NCBI RefSeq assembly: GCF_000524195.1
Contig: NW_020170486.1
Location: forward strand, 1-64,000
Source of the DNA: Echinococcus granulosus
Lineage: Eukaryota > Platyhelminthes > Cestoda > Cyclophyllidea > Taeniidae
Direction: 5' to 3'
DNA length: 64,000 bases
In this document: one piece after another, positions 1 through 11,888 of the stretch
How the letters are laid out: each line of letters opens with the position of its first letter
Position numbering within the stretch: position 1 is the first letter of the stretch
The notes under the pieces: generated by a model
Database searches by the model: none
Seen by the model: the letters and a program-made list of their open reading frames with translations, nothing else
Told to the model about the DNA's origin: nothing
Position numbers and translations under genes: made by a program

Positions 1-1164
1 TTCCTTACTGTTGATAGCCCGTTTATATGCTTTCACCTCAGCTGCTCACCTTCTCGAATAAATGTTATAGAGATGTGGATATGAGGAGGCACACCAGCGC
101 CAGTGAAGAAAGAAATGTGTAGAACAGGAGATGAAAAATAGCCCCGGATAAAGTCGGGCAAATTTCATACAGAATTCACTATGTTAATAACAAAGATGAT
201 GACGGCATTGGTACTGTCACTTAGTGAAGCATCTTTTATTAAGTGTTGCACGACAGACCCCATTCTATTTGCAAATTGAATTGTAAGCAAATTCTGGCAG
301 CTCTAGTGTATTAAATACAAAAAGCGTTGCCTTTTTAAATCCTACCTCTACTCTAGGATTCACAGCAGCCTTAAATTGTTGTATATGGTTCCATTGTTCG
401 CTGAGGAGCAGATGAGCATTTGGCAAGAAGGTGCTGCTTTGAAAACCCAGTTGTCAAATGTCAAAAGACATTTGTGTTTAAGTCCCGAAATGATGTAAAT
501 GATGTGTGCGAAGGCAAATTGAGTTAAACGAAAGAGCAAGAGCCACAAGATTCTACTACTCAGTCACGTTTTTAGTAAATTAGATCAAATTAGACAAGTG
601 GGTTTAAATGAATAGGCGTACATCAATTTCATCTGCAATCAAGAATATATCACTGAAATTTGACAATGAAAATAAGCAAAAATCCACCTTAAGACGTTTA
701 AGAATGAGGGTGCAATAGACAGTGCCTCTGGCAACAAAGATGCTGCCGTCAAAATATACTCCTGCTGGCCAGCATCCAGTTTATAGCATTAGAGTGATTG
801 TGTAACATGTCCAGTTACCTTCCCTGCCCAGGTTGTAACTGGTCTATTTGCTCCATCATAACCACTGACGACTGGCTTGTCAACACTTTGAATGTAGAAA
901 GCTCCACTTGCGTATCTAGTAATAGGTTTGACGGGCAGTGCCGTCTATCCAAAGCGACGTCAAACTGATTGACTGTGCATTAGTGTCAACTTGGAAGAGG
1001 AATTCACTGTCAGGTAGTTTGTACACTGTTACATCGAAATGGAACTGTGATGGAATAAATTATGAAACAGTCTTACCCCAACGGTCTGGCAAAGGTAGGT
1101 TGAGGAGGAGGGGGTGGGGGAAAGAAGTTAGCCCCAGGAGACAAAAGTGTCGGATAACAGGGGG

Positions 1165-1380
1165 GGCTCAGCTCACGGGCCTAACCCCAAGGCCGACGGG
1201 TGTATATATTTATACAGGCACCTTTCTACTTCTGCTGGTCTCAGCAATCCAACGCTGTGGGAGTTTGTGACACTATTATGTGTCACTGTACGGACAGTGG
1301 GTGATAGTGTGTGTGTGTTTGAAATAATAGGGGTGTGCTTGTAAAACCGTGCGCATTTGAACACCTAGAGAATCCCAAGG
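1165..1380 (+). repeat. Diverged dispersed repeat, copy A
   Basis: This segment aligns by eye with 2290-2525 in the same orientation. Shared blocks include TCTCAGCAA(T/C)CCAACG, a TGTCACT...GTAC stretch followed by a GT-rich run, and GTGTGCTTGTA with a CCTAGAG end. The divergence is too great for a recent duplication. The family is unknown. Confidence 0.55.
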
Positions 1381-2289
1381 GCTAAAAATCTCACTCAAGT
1401 CATGGAATTAGTCCCACACTGCCCCGTTTTAACTGACTTAGGGGTAGTCTGCATGTCCGATCCAGCCGCTTCTCTCCAAGTTAAATTTATGTACACGCTG
1501 ACCTTGTACATTATGGAGAGGTAAAGAACTACAAACCCATGCAGAAATAATCGTTACATCATTCATGAAGGCTATTTTTGACATAAAATAATGCCATACA
1601 GTCATTCAATTACGTACTTCTGGTTATTTAGTGCAGGCAAGTTTAGTCACTCCGCTGTAATTTAAAAAAACCTCCTTTCATAAGGAAATGGATGCATTAC
1701 AAACCTCACATATCAAATACGCTTTTATTTTTTGCTGCTGTACCAGCTACCATCACTATAGCTGATATGAGTGAAATGCACAAGTTTCGCATATTTGAGC
1801 CAAGTATTAAGGCACTTTATGAAGCCTATCCCTGGGGCTGTGTTTACTTCTATTCGTTTACTCATACTACTCATTTCATGTCAATAGCAGGTACTTGATC
1901 AACAAAGTCATGTGGCTGGAGGTGAAGCATGCGAATGAGTAACAAAATTCATTGCAACTGTAACATCAAATTGCCTTCAAGTCATGTGTAAATATAGCAC
2001 TTGCCGTGAATCAAGGCGCTTTAGGTGCATTTCATTTGGCCTTCAACACGATTGGGCTGACAATGCCGCAGTAGTTCAATGAATACGGGGATTTGAGATT
2101 GAAGTTGATGCAATTTTAAGCCTCAGCTGCTAAAAAAATTGGTACAGTTAGGAAGCAAATGTGTCGACTATCATCTTGGTGACAATGATCAACTAATGGA
2201 GTAGTTTTGGGCTTGACGAAACGTTGTAGCGAGGTGGTGAAGGATAGATGAAAGATTGAAGTTAGGCTAAGGAGAGCCAAGCTTACATG

Positions 2290-2525
2290 GTGGGGTAAGA
2301 TGTTTACATGGAGAATAGCCCAACCCTTAGGTCGACGAGTGCACATGGCTTCACGAGCACTCTTCTGCTTCTACTGTTCTCAGCAACCCAACGGTGCAGC
2401 AATTGGTGGCACTGCCACGTGTCACTCTGTACTTACAGTAGGTGACTGTGTGAGTGCGTGTAAAGTAAATGAAGTCAAAATGGAAGTGTGCTTGTACAAT
2501 CACGCACATAAGAGCGCCTAGAGTT
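2290..2525 (+). repeat. Diverged dispersed repeat, copy B
   Basis: Partner of the segment at 1165-1380, in direct orientation and separated by about 0.9 kb. The same ordered blocks are present with many substitutions and small indels. No terminal inverted repeats or target-site duplications are visible, so the class cannot be named. Confidence 0.55.
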
Positions 2526-5500
2526 TGGTCTTCTTCGTAACATTAATGTCATTATCATGTCTGTCGCAAACTTGGTCGGACTTTTGCATCCTTAGGCTTC
2601 CTCATTTCCTTACACTTTTTAAATTTCACCACCTCAACATTGAGCAATGGAGCATCCTCTCTTCACCAACAGGCTCTTACATACAACCATGATACTTGCT
2701 TGGCAATGCCTGTCAGGTGATAGAATCTACTGAGTCACTCGCCAGCACATTTAAACATTTGGAACATTTGCATTTCACAGCTACTCTATATGCAGGGCAT
2801 ACGGAAAGTCGCATTCCTGACCACACTTTTACTACCTCCCTTAAGGATTAGTATTTAAGACGTAGGAATAAATAAGAGGCAGTTATGGACAAATTCTTGT
2901 GCTGGATCACAGTTATCAATATCGGTGGAAATCAGATAAAGTGATGGACAAGTGGAGGACCATAAGATTAATATTGGCATCATCTTGTCGGTGGAATTAA
3001 AAATGTAAATTCAAGAGTAAAATGAGAACTAAGAGTTTATATAATTAGAAGGACTTGAGTGATGAGTAAAAGTGGTTTTCAAGTGAAAGTGGGAAAGACA
3101 AATTGACAGTGGATGACAAGTAGAATTGGAAGAATGCCTGCTACTTCCACCAGGGCTACTGACGCCAGAAATCACATGGATATTACTATCATTTGCAATG
3201 ATGGTGATGACGTGTTTGTCTTTGCACTAAAAGTGAGTTGACAAGCGGTTTCTTTCTCCCTTACCCGCTCGTTTCACCTATTTGACGGGCCCCTTTCTCT
3301 TCACTTGACGTCATGTAACGCATTACATGCCACTGACGAAGTCACATTCGTCCGCTGTCCACAACTATATGGAGTTAACAATATCACAATTTACACTAAC
3401 CCCTTTCGTTGTGGATGTATGCACGTGTGTCTATGTGTTGGGTGTATGAGTCGGCGTGATCTTCTTCATTCAGGGGCAATTATAGGACTAGCAGTAACAA
3501 TATGAAGGCTTTAATGATATCGGTGATTTTCTAAAGGCCCACTTTCGCATTGCTTGTCATCAACTGCTGCGTCCTTTTAGAGAACCTCGTTACAAGTGGA
3601 TGGGAAAGACATGGCAAGTGAGGCTCCATTAGGCCTGGTCAGTACTGAAGTGGGTGGGAGTCCATAGGTCTAGAAGTCTTGAAGTGACCTTAGCCAACAG
3701 GCTGGATTGTACATATTCTGTAGTTTGACCCCAAATGCAACACGTGTTTACCTCACTTTCGATTTGAGGGCCTACTTAATGGCATTGGTTGGGAAACCGT
3801 TCATCAAAAAATGAACGTTGCCAAGCCCGTCTTATTACCAATTACGTGGGCGAGCGAATACTTGCAAACAGAGAAAATAGAAAGCAAGGCGAAAGTACAA
3901 AGAGGGAAAGTACATAGAGGACAATGTGTAGGGGGAAGAAGATAGCCTTAATGTCACTAATGTGCCATTTTTCTGTCTTGTTTTGCAATGTGAAGACGCA
4001 TTCCACCTAAAAAGTGCTTTTTTTAGATGTCACTTAATTAATCAATTTCTCACCTTGACAACTGCACATGTGCTGGTCACCTCACGAAGAGGTCTGGTAG
4101 ATGTACTGACAAAGCCACATTTTATGGCTAAGGAAATTATTGCAGCAGTCCAGTTGCTGATGGTGGCGCAATTGTGTAGGGTTTTTCTGAGCAGAGCAGT
4201 TGGGATTTCTCAAATGTCGCCACTAACACTACGACTACTACTACTACTGTGTTGGTTGGATGAAGAGCTTGAAATGTAAAAAGGTTATCAGGTGAATGGT
4301 CGCTTCACACGTAGTCTACCAACACTCGTGCATTTGACAACTTCGTTAGGTATTATCAGTTCTTGGATGCAGCTGGTAAACATCGTGCGTGGATATGGGA
4401 GGAGCTCTGGTGATGTAAAGTGACCGCAGCCAAAACAGTCGCCAATTTTGAATTAACATAATCAAAAATTTACGTAATCATAACGGTGAGGTTAATGTCA
4501 CCGTTGCATCATAAAACATGAATGATTTTCCAATGTAAGTAGTAAAGAGCACCTTTTGCTTAATAATCTAACCTCACTTTGTCATTATCCTTCGCTTGCA
4601 AATCGCATAATATATCTTTGTATCTTCGAGTAATAAGAACCCATCTACCTGTAAAACAAGCATAAAATATAGAAGGAAAAGGAAGCATAATGGGGTAGAT
4701 TCGTAAGTTAAGTTAGGTGTGCATGTTGAGATAAATGTCTTCCATAGCTACGATCCTGGAAAGTATTCTGATTTTGGGGATCGCAAATATAGCAGTTAGG
4801 TGAAAAGACAATCGAACATTTCGTTGGAAAATTAATGCTCAACTGGGTGGCTAAAGCATTTTAAACTTCAAAATAAAGAAATTAGCATTCCATAGAGATC
4901 GTATTTCATTCTGTTCTAATGGTGTAAGGGCATACAAAAGGTGAAGTGCAATAGAATAATGAACAAAAGAGAATCAGGAGCGAAAATACAAACTTGGTGT
5001 TGAAACCAAAGGACACACAGAATTAAATAGGATAAAGGAGGAAAAGTTGTGACAGTTCATATACTGCTCAAATGAAATCAAGGGATACTTATATCAGACC
5101 TCGAAAAATTGTTCTAAGATCTAAAGAAAAAGGAACACACACCTGATTACTTACGAAAAATTCGAATTGCATGGAATTCAATCACGAGGTATCTCATTTC
5201 TCGCATCCATTTCACTCACGAGATATCTCTTTCCTTCCCCTCTCCCTACACAGTTCTCTCCCACCCATTTCAATCATGAGATATTTCCTTCCCTTCTTCC
5301 TTCCTTCCTATAGATTATTCTTGCCTCGATTAAAATCACATTCTATCTCGTTCCCCCCTTTCTATTATTCTTCTTTCATAAATTAAATCACATTTTATGC
5401 CTAAACAGGATATTTTTTGGGTTAGTGTCCCCCTCAATTTATCCAGAAGTTTGTAATTAATTTTTTTATTTAATGCTACATGTTTCATCTTTTATGGTAT

Positions 5501-6764
5501 ATTTTTTCAAATAATTTTTTACTTTTCATCCTTTCCCCTCATTAAATTTTTTAGTAACGATTTTTTTGACAGCGAAAATCCTTTTTACATTATAATCGTT
5601 GTCTTCTAATTCGTGTTCCTTTTCCATTCATCAAATCTCCTGTTCTCTAATTCGCCCTGATTAACCCATTTAATAAAATTTGTATAGTAAAAAATTTAAA
5701 ATATCTTAAATGTACTTACAAGTTCTGATCATCACACATGTTTTGCCACCGATTATTGATGCTTGCTAATTTCATATTTTCCGAAAGGCCTAGAGGGAAA
5801 TGCTCGAATTCCATTGGCTAGCTTAACCAAGTGCTAGCATTGAGTTCGTTCATTTAGCCTAGGGACTGTTTGCTTTCACAATAGGATGGCGTTTGGTGAT
5901 TCTACATGTTTTCAATCCTTTTTTAACTGTGACAGGAGGCAAGGACTCGTATCCTCTCCTTATTTGTTATCAGTATTTCAGTTGTAGGTAAGAACACGCC
6001 TGCCGATTTGATAAGTTCACCACCCCAGGCCAATCGACCTGTTCTAGGCGTATCAGAGGTAAATATTGAGGTTCTTTAATAATTACTTCAGAAAGCCCCA
6101 AAATTACGATGAGGAAACTTCAAGCTTAGCTTTCTTCGTTGCAAACACGATGGAATATACCAGACGAACTTTGCAGATAACCCGACATTGAGATGATGCG
6201 ATTCATTACGTCTCATTTCGGCCTCTAGCGTATTGTTGAACTCGGAAATGTGAAGGTCTGCTTTTTTAGTGGCGCTTCTTAGGACCTCCTTCCCTTTGAC
6301 TCGGTCGATAGCAAGATTCAGTCTTCAAGGGAAAATGAGAATGAGCAATTGCGTGCTGATCTAGATGAACGCATGGAGACGTTCGAGCCCTGATGCGGCA
6401 ATAGCTGAAAGCTTACGATCAAACAGCAGTTAAATTGGTTAGCTAAGTGGCTCGTGTCTGTGCCCCTAGACAAACAATAAAACATCTGGGCTATGATGGG
6501 TTTTCTCTTGGGCCCTTCTCTTCTTCTACGGTAGTTGAAGAGGCGGACTAAGGGATTCCTGAAGGAGCTGGAAACTTTAGCAGGTAGACTCACCAAGAAT
6601 GGCTGGTAATTTTGCGGTGAAGTATCTTTCATCTGTGTGGAGACCAGGTGACTGGTGTGGTTGGCTTGCGAGCGATACTTTACAGCGCGATTGTGAGGTG
6701 GTGGCTGAAGTAGGAGGTTGGAAAAGGGTGGCACTGGTGCCGACACGTGAAAGGAGGGGGGGTT

Positions 6765-7050
6765 GTGACACCTTGTCTGCTCGTTTCGGCGGGACTGTCA
6801 TTGTGCCCTCGCTGAGTGGTTCGCCCCTCGTGCCGTATAAGTGTATCTTGTCATTGTTATCCAGCCCTACTGTATGTCGACAATGCGTACTTCGCTCAGA
6901 CGCTGACTCCGGGGGGCCTCGGCTGCTGCAAATGCTTTTGGGGGGAGCAGTATGAGTTCCTCCCACGTTTCGAGGTGTAGTTGGTTTAAACCAGGACGGT
7001 TCGTTGCAATAAAGTGACTTAGAATCTCAATCTTATGTGGTGACTTGTAT
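6765..7050 (+). mobile_element. Possible solo LTR or TRIM-like remnant
   Basis: A GC-richer segment starts near a GTGACACC motif, contains a TATA-like GTATAAG about 70 bases in, and has an AATAAA signal near 7008, then GGTGAC about 30 bases later. That order (short inverted ends, promoter box, polyadenylation signal) is the layout of a retroviral-type LTR. Taeniid tapeworms are known to carry miniature LTR elements (TRIMs). I see no second copy in the window and no target-site duplication, so this is a weak call. Confidence 0.25.
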
Positions 7051-9540
7051 GAAAATTTGAACAGTTAGAAGATACAGCAATTTAAGTAGTAAGAAGAGAG
7101 CAGAAAAATAATGCAGCAGCAAATTTTGGGCGTGATAAAATCGGCCTGATTTTGTTTATGGTATTATTGACCTTGAGAACAATTTTAATAGCGACACTAT
7201 TGGAAAATAAACTCCTCTTATTTCTAAACGGGGCAATGGTTCAGGGAAAACTTGTAGAAGTTCTGATCAAAACACGTGCGTGGGATTGACTAGCTAGTTA
7301 GCGCCTTCCGAATTTTGAAATCCAAGTTGGCAGCAAGAAAATGTTCCTGTTTATTTTTTGAATTCAACTTACCTACCTTAAATAAATATTATTATAGCAA
7401 TAGTGGTTACCTATAGCTGATTAGACATCAACAATTATCTGTTTATTTGTATCATTGGTAAAAGGCTAACTGGCTGGCTAGATGGTTCAAACCAGGCCTA
7501 CACCGACGACAAAGTGGAGCGGGTTACCTTGACACTAAACAACCGTATTGACGCTCTTTCTTATGCTCTCGAGTTTGTCTTTCTATTAAGTGTGGGAGAT
7601 GATGATTCTCTCCAATATGCAAAGCAGAAGGGCTATAACACCCTTTGTTGGGGGATATCTGCAACCCCTTAAAACACTTCTGTTTTGATTTCCTATAACT
7701 CGTATTGTTTGGGTTTCCTTCTTCTACATCTCAGTTTTCCTGTTTGGCCAAGTTTCCAAAATTGTTTTTCATTTTTCGCCTAAACAGGAATACATATATG
7801 AAGTCGTTCATAAAAAATATACCGAAGAAAATATGCATCAGGGTCTTTTTGACATTTGGATAAATTTCCCCAACACATAACTGCCGTAGACCGTACCACA
7901 ACTCCGGTCCTCCAAATTTACCTTTGCTTTCTTCCAGGGCATTGATTGGCCGATGCGTTGTCGGCTCAGGTCATCCTGCCTCATAAAACTACATTCACCT
8001 TGTAAATCTAACTATTTAATTTAGTCATCTAAGTTGAACCGCCTCGCTTGTCGAGCTCTATTCCGCCACCGATTTGAAGAAACTCTTAGTTACCTCCCAG
8101 GTGCCTGGAATGGTTTACCAGCATAGGTTGACATGCCACAAATATGCCAATCAATCCACTGGATAAAAAGATTTAATTGCTCTTCTTAGTCATATTTTTC
8201 CATTTTTGGTCCTTATCTAAACATAAAAGAGAAAGAAGTACAAAATACCTGCTTTTGGTCGGGTTTACAAACGCCCCTGCAGGTCATATTTCACCTCACC
8301 TTTCAACAGGTAGAAGTAGTAACGCTTTCCCTCCGTGGATTGTTCGCATTTAGTGCCAGCGCACCGGTAGGCTGAGCAGATCTTGACAACGCACAAGTTT
8401 GATTAGCTACGCCTATTCCATCGCATGCCAACCATCCTTTAAATAGGCATTGAGTGGATATTTAAATGGGATTCCTGGTGCAACTGCATTATTCCACCTC
8501 GGAGATAACAGAATGGTGCGTTAGTGGTGGATTCTTTCTCTCTCCTCCTCCATCTTTCAGCATTCTTATATCATTTGTTTCCTTTGCTAGTTAATTTCAA
8601 CTCTAAAGTTGTTCTGCTTTTAATTTTTCATTGTACTTTTCCAAAAAGTATCAGTCATCTCTTAAACGCTCCAACTCGGACATTCCAGACGTCATCTATG
8701 AACGAAGAGTGGTAAGTGTGGCATCAAAAATCTCTACTCATTGCAAAATAAATTATTTTTTCAATTTTAATTAACTATTTTGTGCAATTCTTGTCGACAA
8801 TTTCATTTTACGTTTTCTGTCAAAATTTTGGAATATCTTTTACTCTAGAAAAGGCTAAAAGGTTATTTTCTTACGAAAGAATAGATCATGGTTAAGAGAG
8901 GCAGTGGATAGCCTCCAATTCCCTTATATGTGTACATGTTTTCCCTAACAAAGGCGCCATTTTAAAAACATCATTCTTTTTTGTCTAGCTCAAGTACCTT
9001 CCTCCTGAAATAACAGAATATGTGAGTTGCACTTCTTTCTGTTTCATAATTTTTTGACAATATTCCAGGCCTTTTTTTGTTGTGCTAAATTAATATCAAA
9101 GAAGGATCACAAAAATAAAAGCGAGAAGGGAAAAGTCCGATTTTTAAAAATATTTATCCCAACTTATCATACCTGATATAATCTCGTCTTAAATCACTGT
9201 TCATACTGTGCTCTAGGAAGTTGATCAACTTTTGTCTAAAGCAGGGATTAATCGGTGGTGTAGTGGAATGTCTCCGCCTTCCGTCATTGTTGTTGCTCTT
9301 AACACCCCACCAGCTCATCTCTGTATTTGCGTTAAAGTGCAGTGGGTGGTACTGCAGCACTCCGAGCCTTCCATGAGACCTCGGAGAGATTGCCTAGGAG
9401 GCTAATTAGCGTGGTCCGAAGGTCCCATCACAGAGCAGAAGTACCTCCTGCGAATTTGATTTGACCACTGAACAAAGCAAATAAGTCTTAGGCTACAAAG
9501 ATCTTTAAAATTAACCAAAGCGATCTTTGTATTTTTCAAG

Positions 9541-11888
9541 GACTGGGATAACATAGATGATATGTTCGTGGCCGTTGACACCGACCTCAAGGGCTACGTT
9601 ACACGGTCACAACTGACCGACTACTTTCGCAGACAGGGAATTCCACTGGAAAATGTTGATGTAAGTAATTTGGCCATATTAAGCGTCTCCTCTCATTCCT
9701 AACTGTTAGTAGCCGTCAAAAATTCATCACCAGCAACCTGAACCGTCTAATGCTTAACAAAATGGATGCAAAGAAAGAAAACACGAAAGGATTTGAGACT
9801 CCACGACTAACAGTGTAGTTAAGTAGGCTTACCCCACCGAGTCTATGTGCTGCAGTACTCACAGTGCGCAGTTGGCATAATGTACTATTCCGTAAAGGTA
9901 GTATGTCACCCAGGAAATTCTCATCATCAGAGCAAAGATTGCATCATTTTTATCGTATCGTGAGAAAAGTCGGTGACTTCTTCAAGTTGACTTCTCTACG
10001 ATGTACATCAAAAAATGGCAGAATGGAAGAAAAATGAAGTTGTTTTTTTCTAATAGGCGAAAGTTCTCAAGTCATGTGACAGGTGATTGGGCAGGAAAAA
10101 TTTGACGTTATCTAAGCGGTGCTAAAGTACATCTGAACTAACGAGTGATGTCGAATTTGGGAATATAGAAGAGCCCAATCTGTAGTACTGAAGGTGCCCC
10201 CTCACAACGCACCCGGGTTGAAGCAGTTTTCCGACTGTGTATTTAAGTTGGGATCTGAGTAAGACAGCACTGTGATGCCATTAGTAATGACACCTCTCCC
10301 TACACAAGTGTCATTATGAGCATGAAGATGGTGCCTGAGGGGTTTGAGCAATTTGACACCAATCACACAGACTTGGAGAATTATACACGAAAGGCGCACC
10401 AGGGTGATGACTTTGATGACGCGAGTAGGAAGGTAGTCGCCATTCATGACTCTCAATAATGCAGAGCACTTAAGTCAGTATTTTAGAAGCTTTTTTAATT
10501 GTTACACCTTCACCCAATCCCCTCTACTTAAATCCGCCTTATAAGTAGCAACTACCAGTATTATAACTTGAGGCACAAATTTGAGCCCAGACATTGCCAC
10601 AATAACGCCAACTTACCCATCTGCCTCATTACTCCTTTTTCTCGGCTTCTATGCACTAATTTTGTCCCTCTTTTCAAGCATTGCCCCCCTTTGCTAATTA
10701 GGAAACACACCCGGGTTACACCACGGGCGTTTGTGACCTTCAAGGGATCACGTTGATAGTAAATGCAGACACCACATCACATGATCTGCCAACGCCATAG
10801 TTGCACGCACCGTTGCGCAGTCCATCACTCATTTCCCCTTTTTCATCAGCCCGTCCCTTCAGGTGGAGTGGTTAGTAGGCACTCTTGCATGCACATAACC
10901 TAGGGGAAGGGTTCTGCCAACATCAAGTAATGCTGGCGATTAATTAGACACATATCACATGCCCACATTCTCTCTAGGATAATTTAATTGAGAGCATTCA
11001 TTCATCAGACTTTTTTTCAACTCTCAGAGATGGTTCCAATGGTTTGAAGGGAGAAACAAGGGCATAATAACGATCGAGGATGTCTGTGCAACCCTTGGCA
11101 TACCAATTCCGGTGGAGTACAGGTAAGTGAGTGAGTCCACCACTCATCACTCCAGACGGCTGCTTGGGAGTGTTAAGATAAGGCTAAATCATTTATACTT
11201 AAATTCTTACCCTTGCCCCTTCTCCTGTCTTCCCACCTAAGACACACTTATTTGGAAGTACTTCTTTTACACAATCTACTACCCAATCTGGAAACTTACA
11301 TTAGCGTGTAACAGTCAGGAGGGTGGGTAGTTAAAAAAAGATGCCAACCGAACCGTGTCATGACTTGATTAATGGTGTCTTGTCTGCCAAGCTTAAAGTA
11401 ATAGCATTTTATTGCGGAGGATATGCTTCATTTCGAGAGCAAGTAGCATATTTCATCAGCTTTTTGGGGATTTTTCAAGGCGAAAAGCCGAAAATGAGGC
11501 TCGGATGTCGGAAGACCTAATTCAAGAGACTGCTGCAGCGCCCGCAGTATTCGCTGCTCCACCGATGCCATCATCACCACCACCAACTATGGAGAAGTCT
11601 ATAATGGATGGTGTGGAAGTGTTGCCGGGAAATGCCGCAACCGACGATATCCTTGAGGGTTGTGTACGTTTGGTCAAGGATTATCCCGGACAATTCAAAC
11701 AGGAAAGCGATTTGGCAGGCTACTTGAAGGAGCATATGGAAATGAAGTACAGGAAACATTGGCAAGTCGTTATCGCCGTTTCCACTATCGGCTGTGCGGT
11801 TGCCCACGAAGTGAATATGTTCATCCACTTCCGCTATAAAGATTACATTTTCCTCTTATATCTTGTTCCCGATTGGAGAGGCCTATGA
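9541..11888 (+). CDS. Tegument antigen (EF-hand plus dynein light chain), 5' end uncertain
   Basis: Three exons join in frame: 9541-9660, 11028-11122 and 11480-11888. The first carries a weakened EF-hand loop (D-T-D-L-K-G-Y-V-T-R-S-Q, ending in Q instead of E). The second carries the WFxWF helix and a degenerate second EF-hand. The third has an Ala/Pro-rich linker, then a C-terminal dynein light chain (DLC) domain with the HWQV and GCAVAHE signatures. Family members are tegument-associated calcium-binding proteins of about 20-23 kDa in flatworms. Exon 1 has a good GTAAGT donor and a plausible TTTTTCAAG acceptor but no upstream ATG in frame; an internal Met lies at 9562. Exons 2 and 3 (95 and 409 nt) match the minus-strand gene at 30214-31783 exactly in length, and the true homologous first exon appears to be the decayed copy at 10316-10420. 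The mature transcript may therefore be a chimera or a pseudogene. Confidence 0.7.
10235..11888 (+). repeat. Segmental duplication, copy 1 (inverted relative to 30214-31865)
   Basis: Upstream sequence, first exon, intron 1, exon 2, intron 2 and exon 3 are all collinear with the reverse complement of 30214-31865. Intron blocks still align by eye, for example CCCTCTACTTAAATC near 10520, ATCACGTTGAT near 10747, TGGTTAGT(T/A)GGCACT near 10870 and TTCTGCCAACA near 10912. The start-to-stop span is almost equal in the two copies (about 1573 and 1570 nt). Confidence 0.75.
10316..10420 (+). pseudogene. Decayed EF-hand first exon
   Basis: This 105-nt open exon starts with ATG and aligns along its length with the first exon of the minus-strand tegument gene (31661-31783). 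It lacks 18 nt in frame, removing the YGFITR part of the EF-hand loop. The splice donor, GTGAGT in the paralogue, is GCGAGT here. Flanking non-coding DNA on both sides also matches the paralogue's flanks, so this is the ancestral first exon of the 11028-11888 gene. No premature stop is present, so the damage is loop deletion plus donor loss. Confidence 0.7.

Larger units (their letters stand above)
1..9540. other. Gene-free region at left edge
   Basis: I find no supported coding exon here. Open frames are short, lack matching splice signals and resemble no family I know. The stretch holds a diverged direct repeat pair (about 1165-1380 and 2290-2525), AT-rich sequence around 5400-5800, and a GC-richer segment near 6300-7050 with overlapping open frames on both strands that looks more like mobile-element remnant than gene. 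A short ATG-containing segment at 8697-8710, followed by a GTAAGT donor, could be an upstream leader exon, but its phase does not fit the next tegument exon. Confidence 0.5.

Noticed and set aside
6318..6966. Overlapping open frames of 118-142 codons on both strands.
   Set aside because: Opposing frames of similar length, no domain, no splice signals and odd composition. More likely non-coding or mobile-element remnant.
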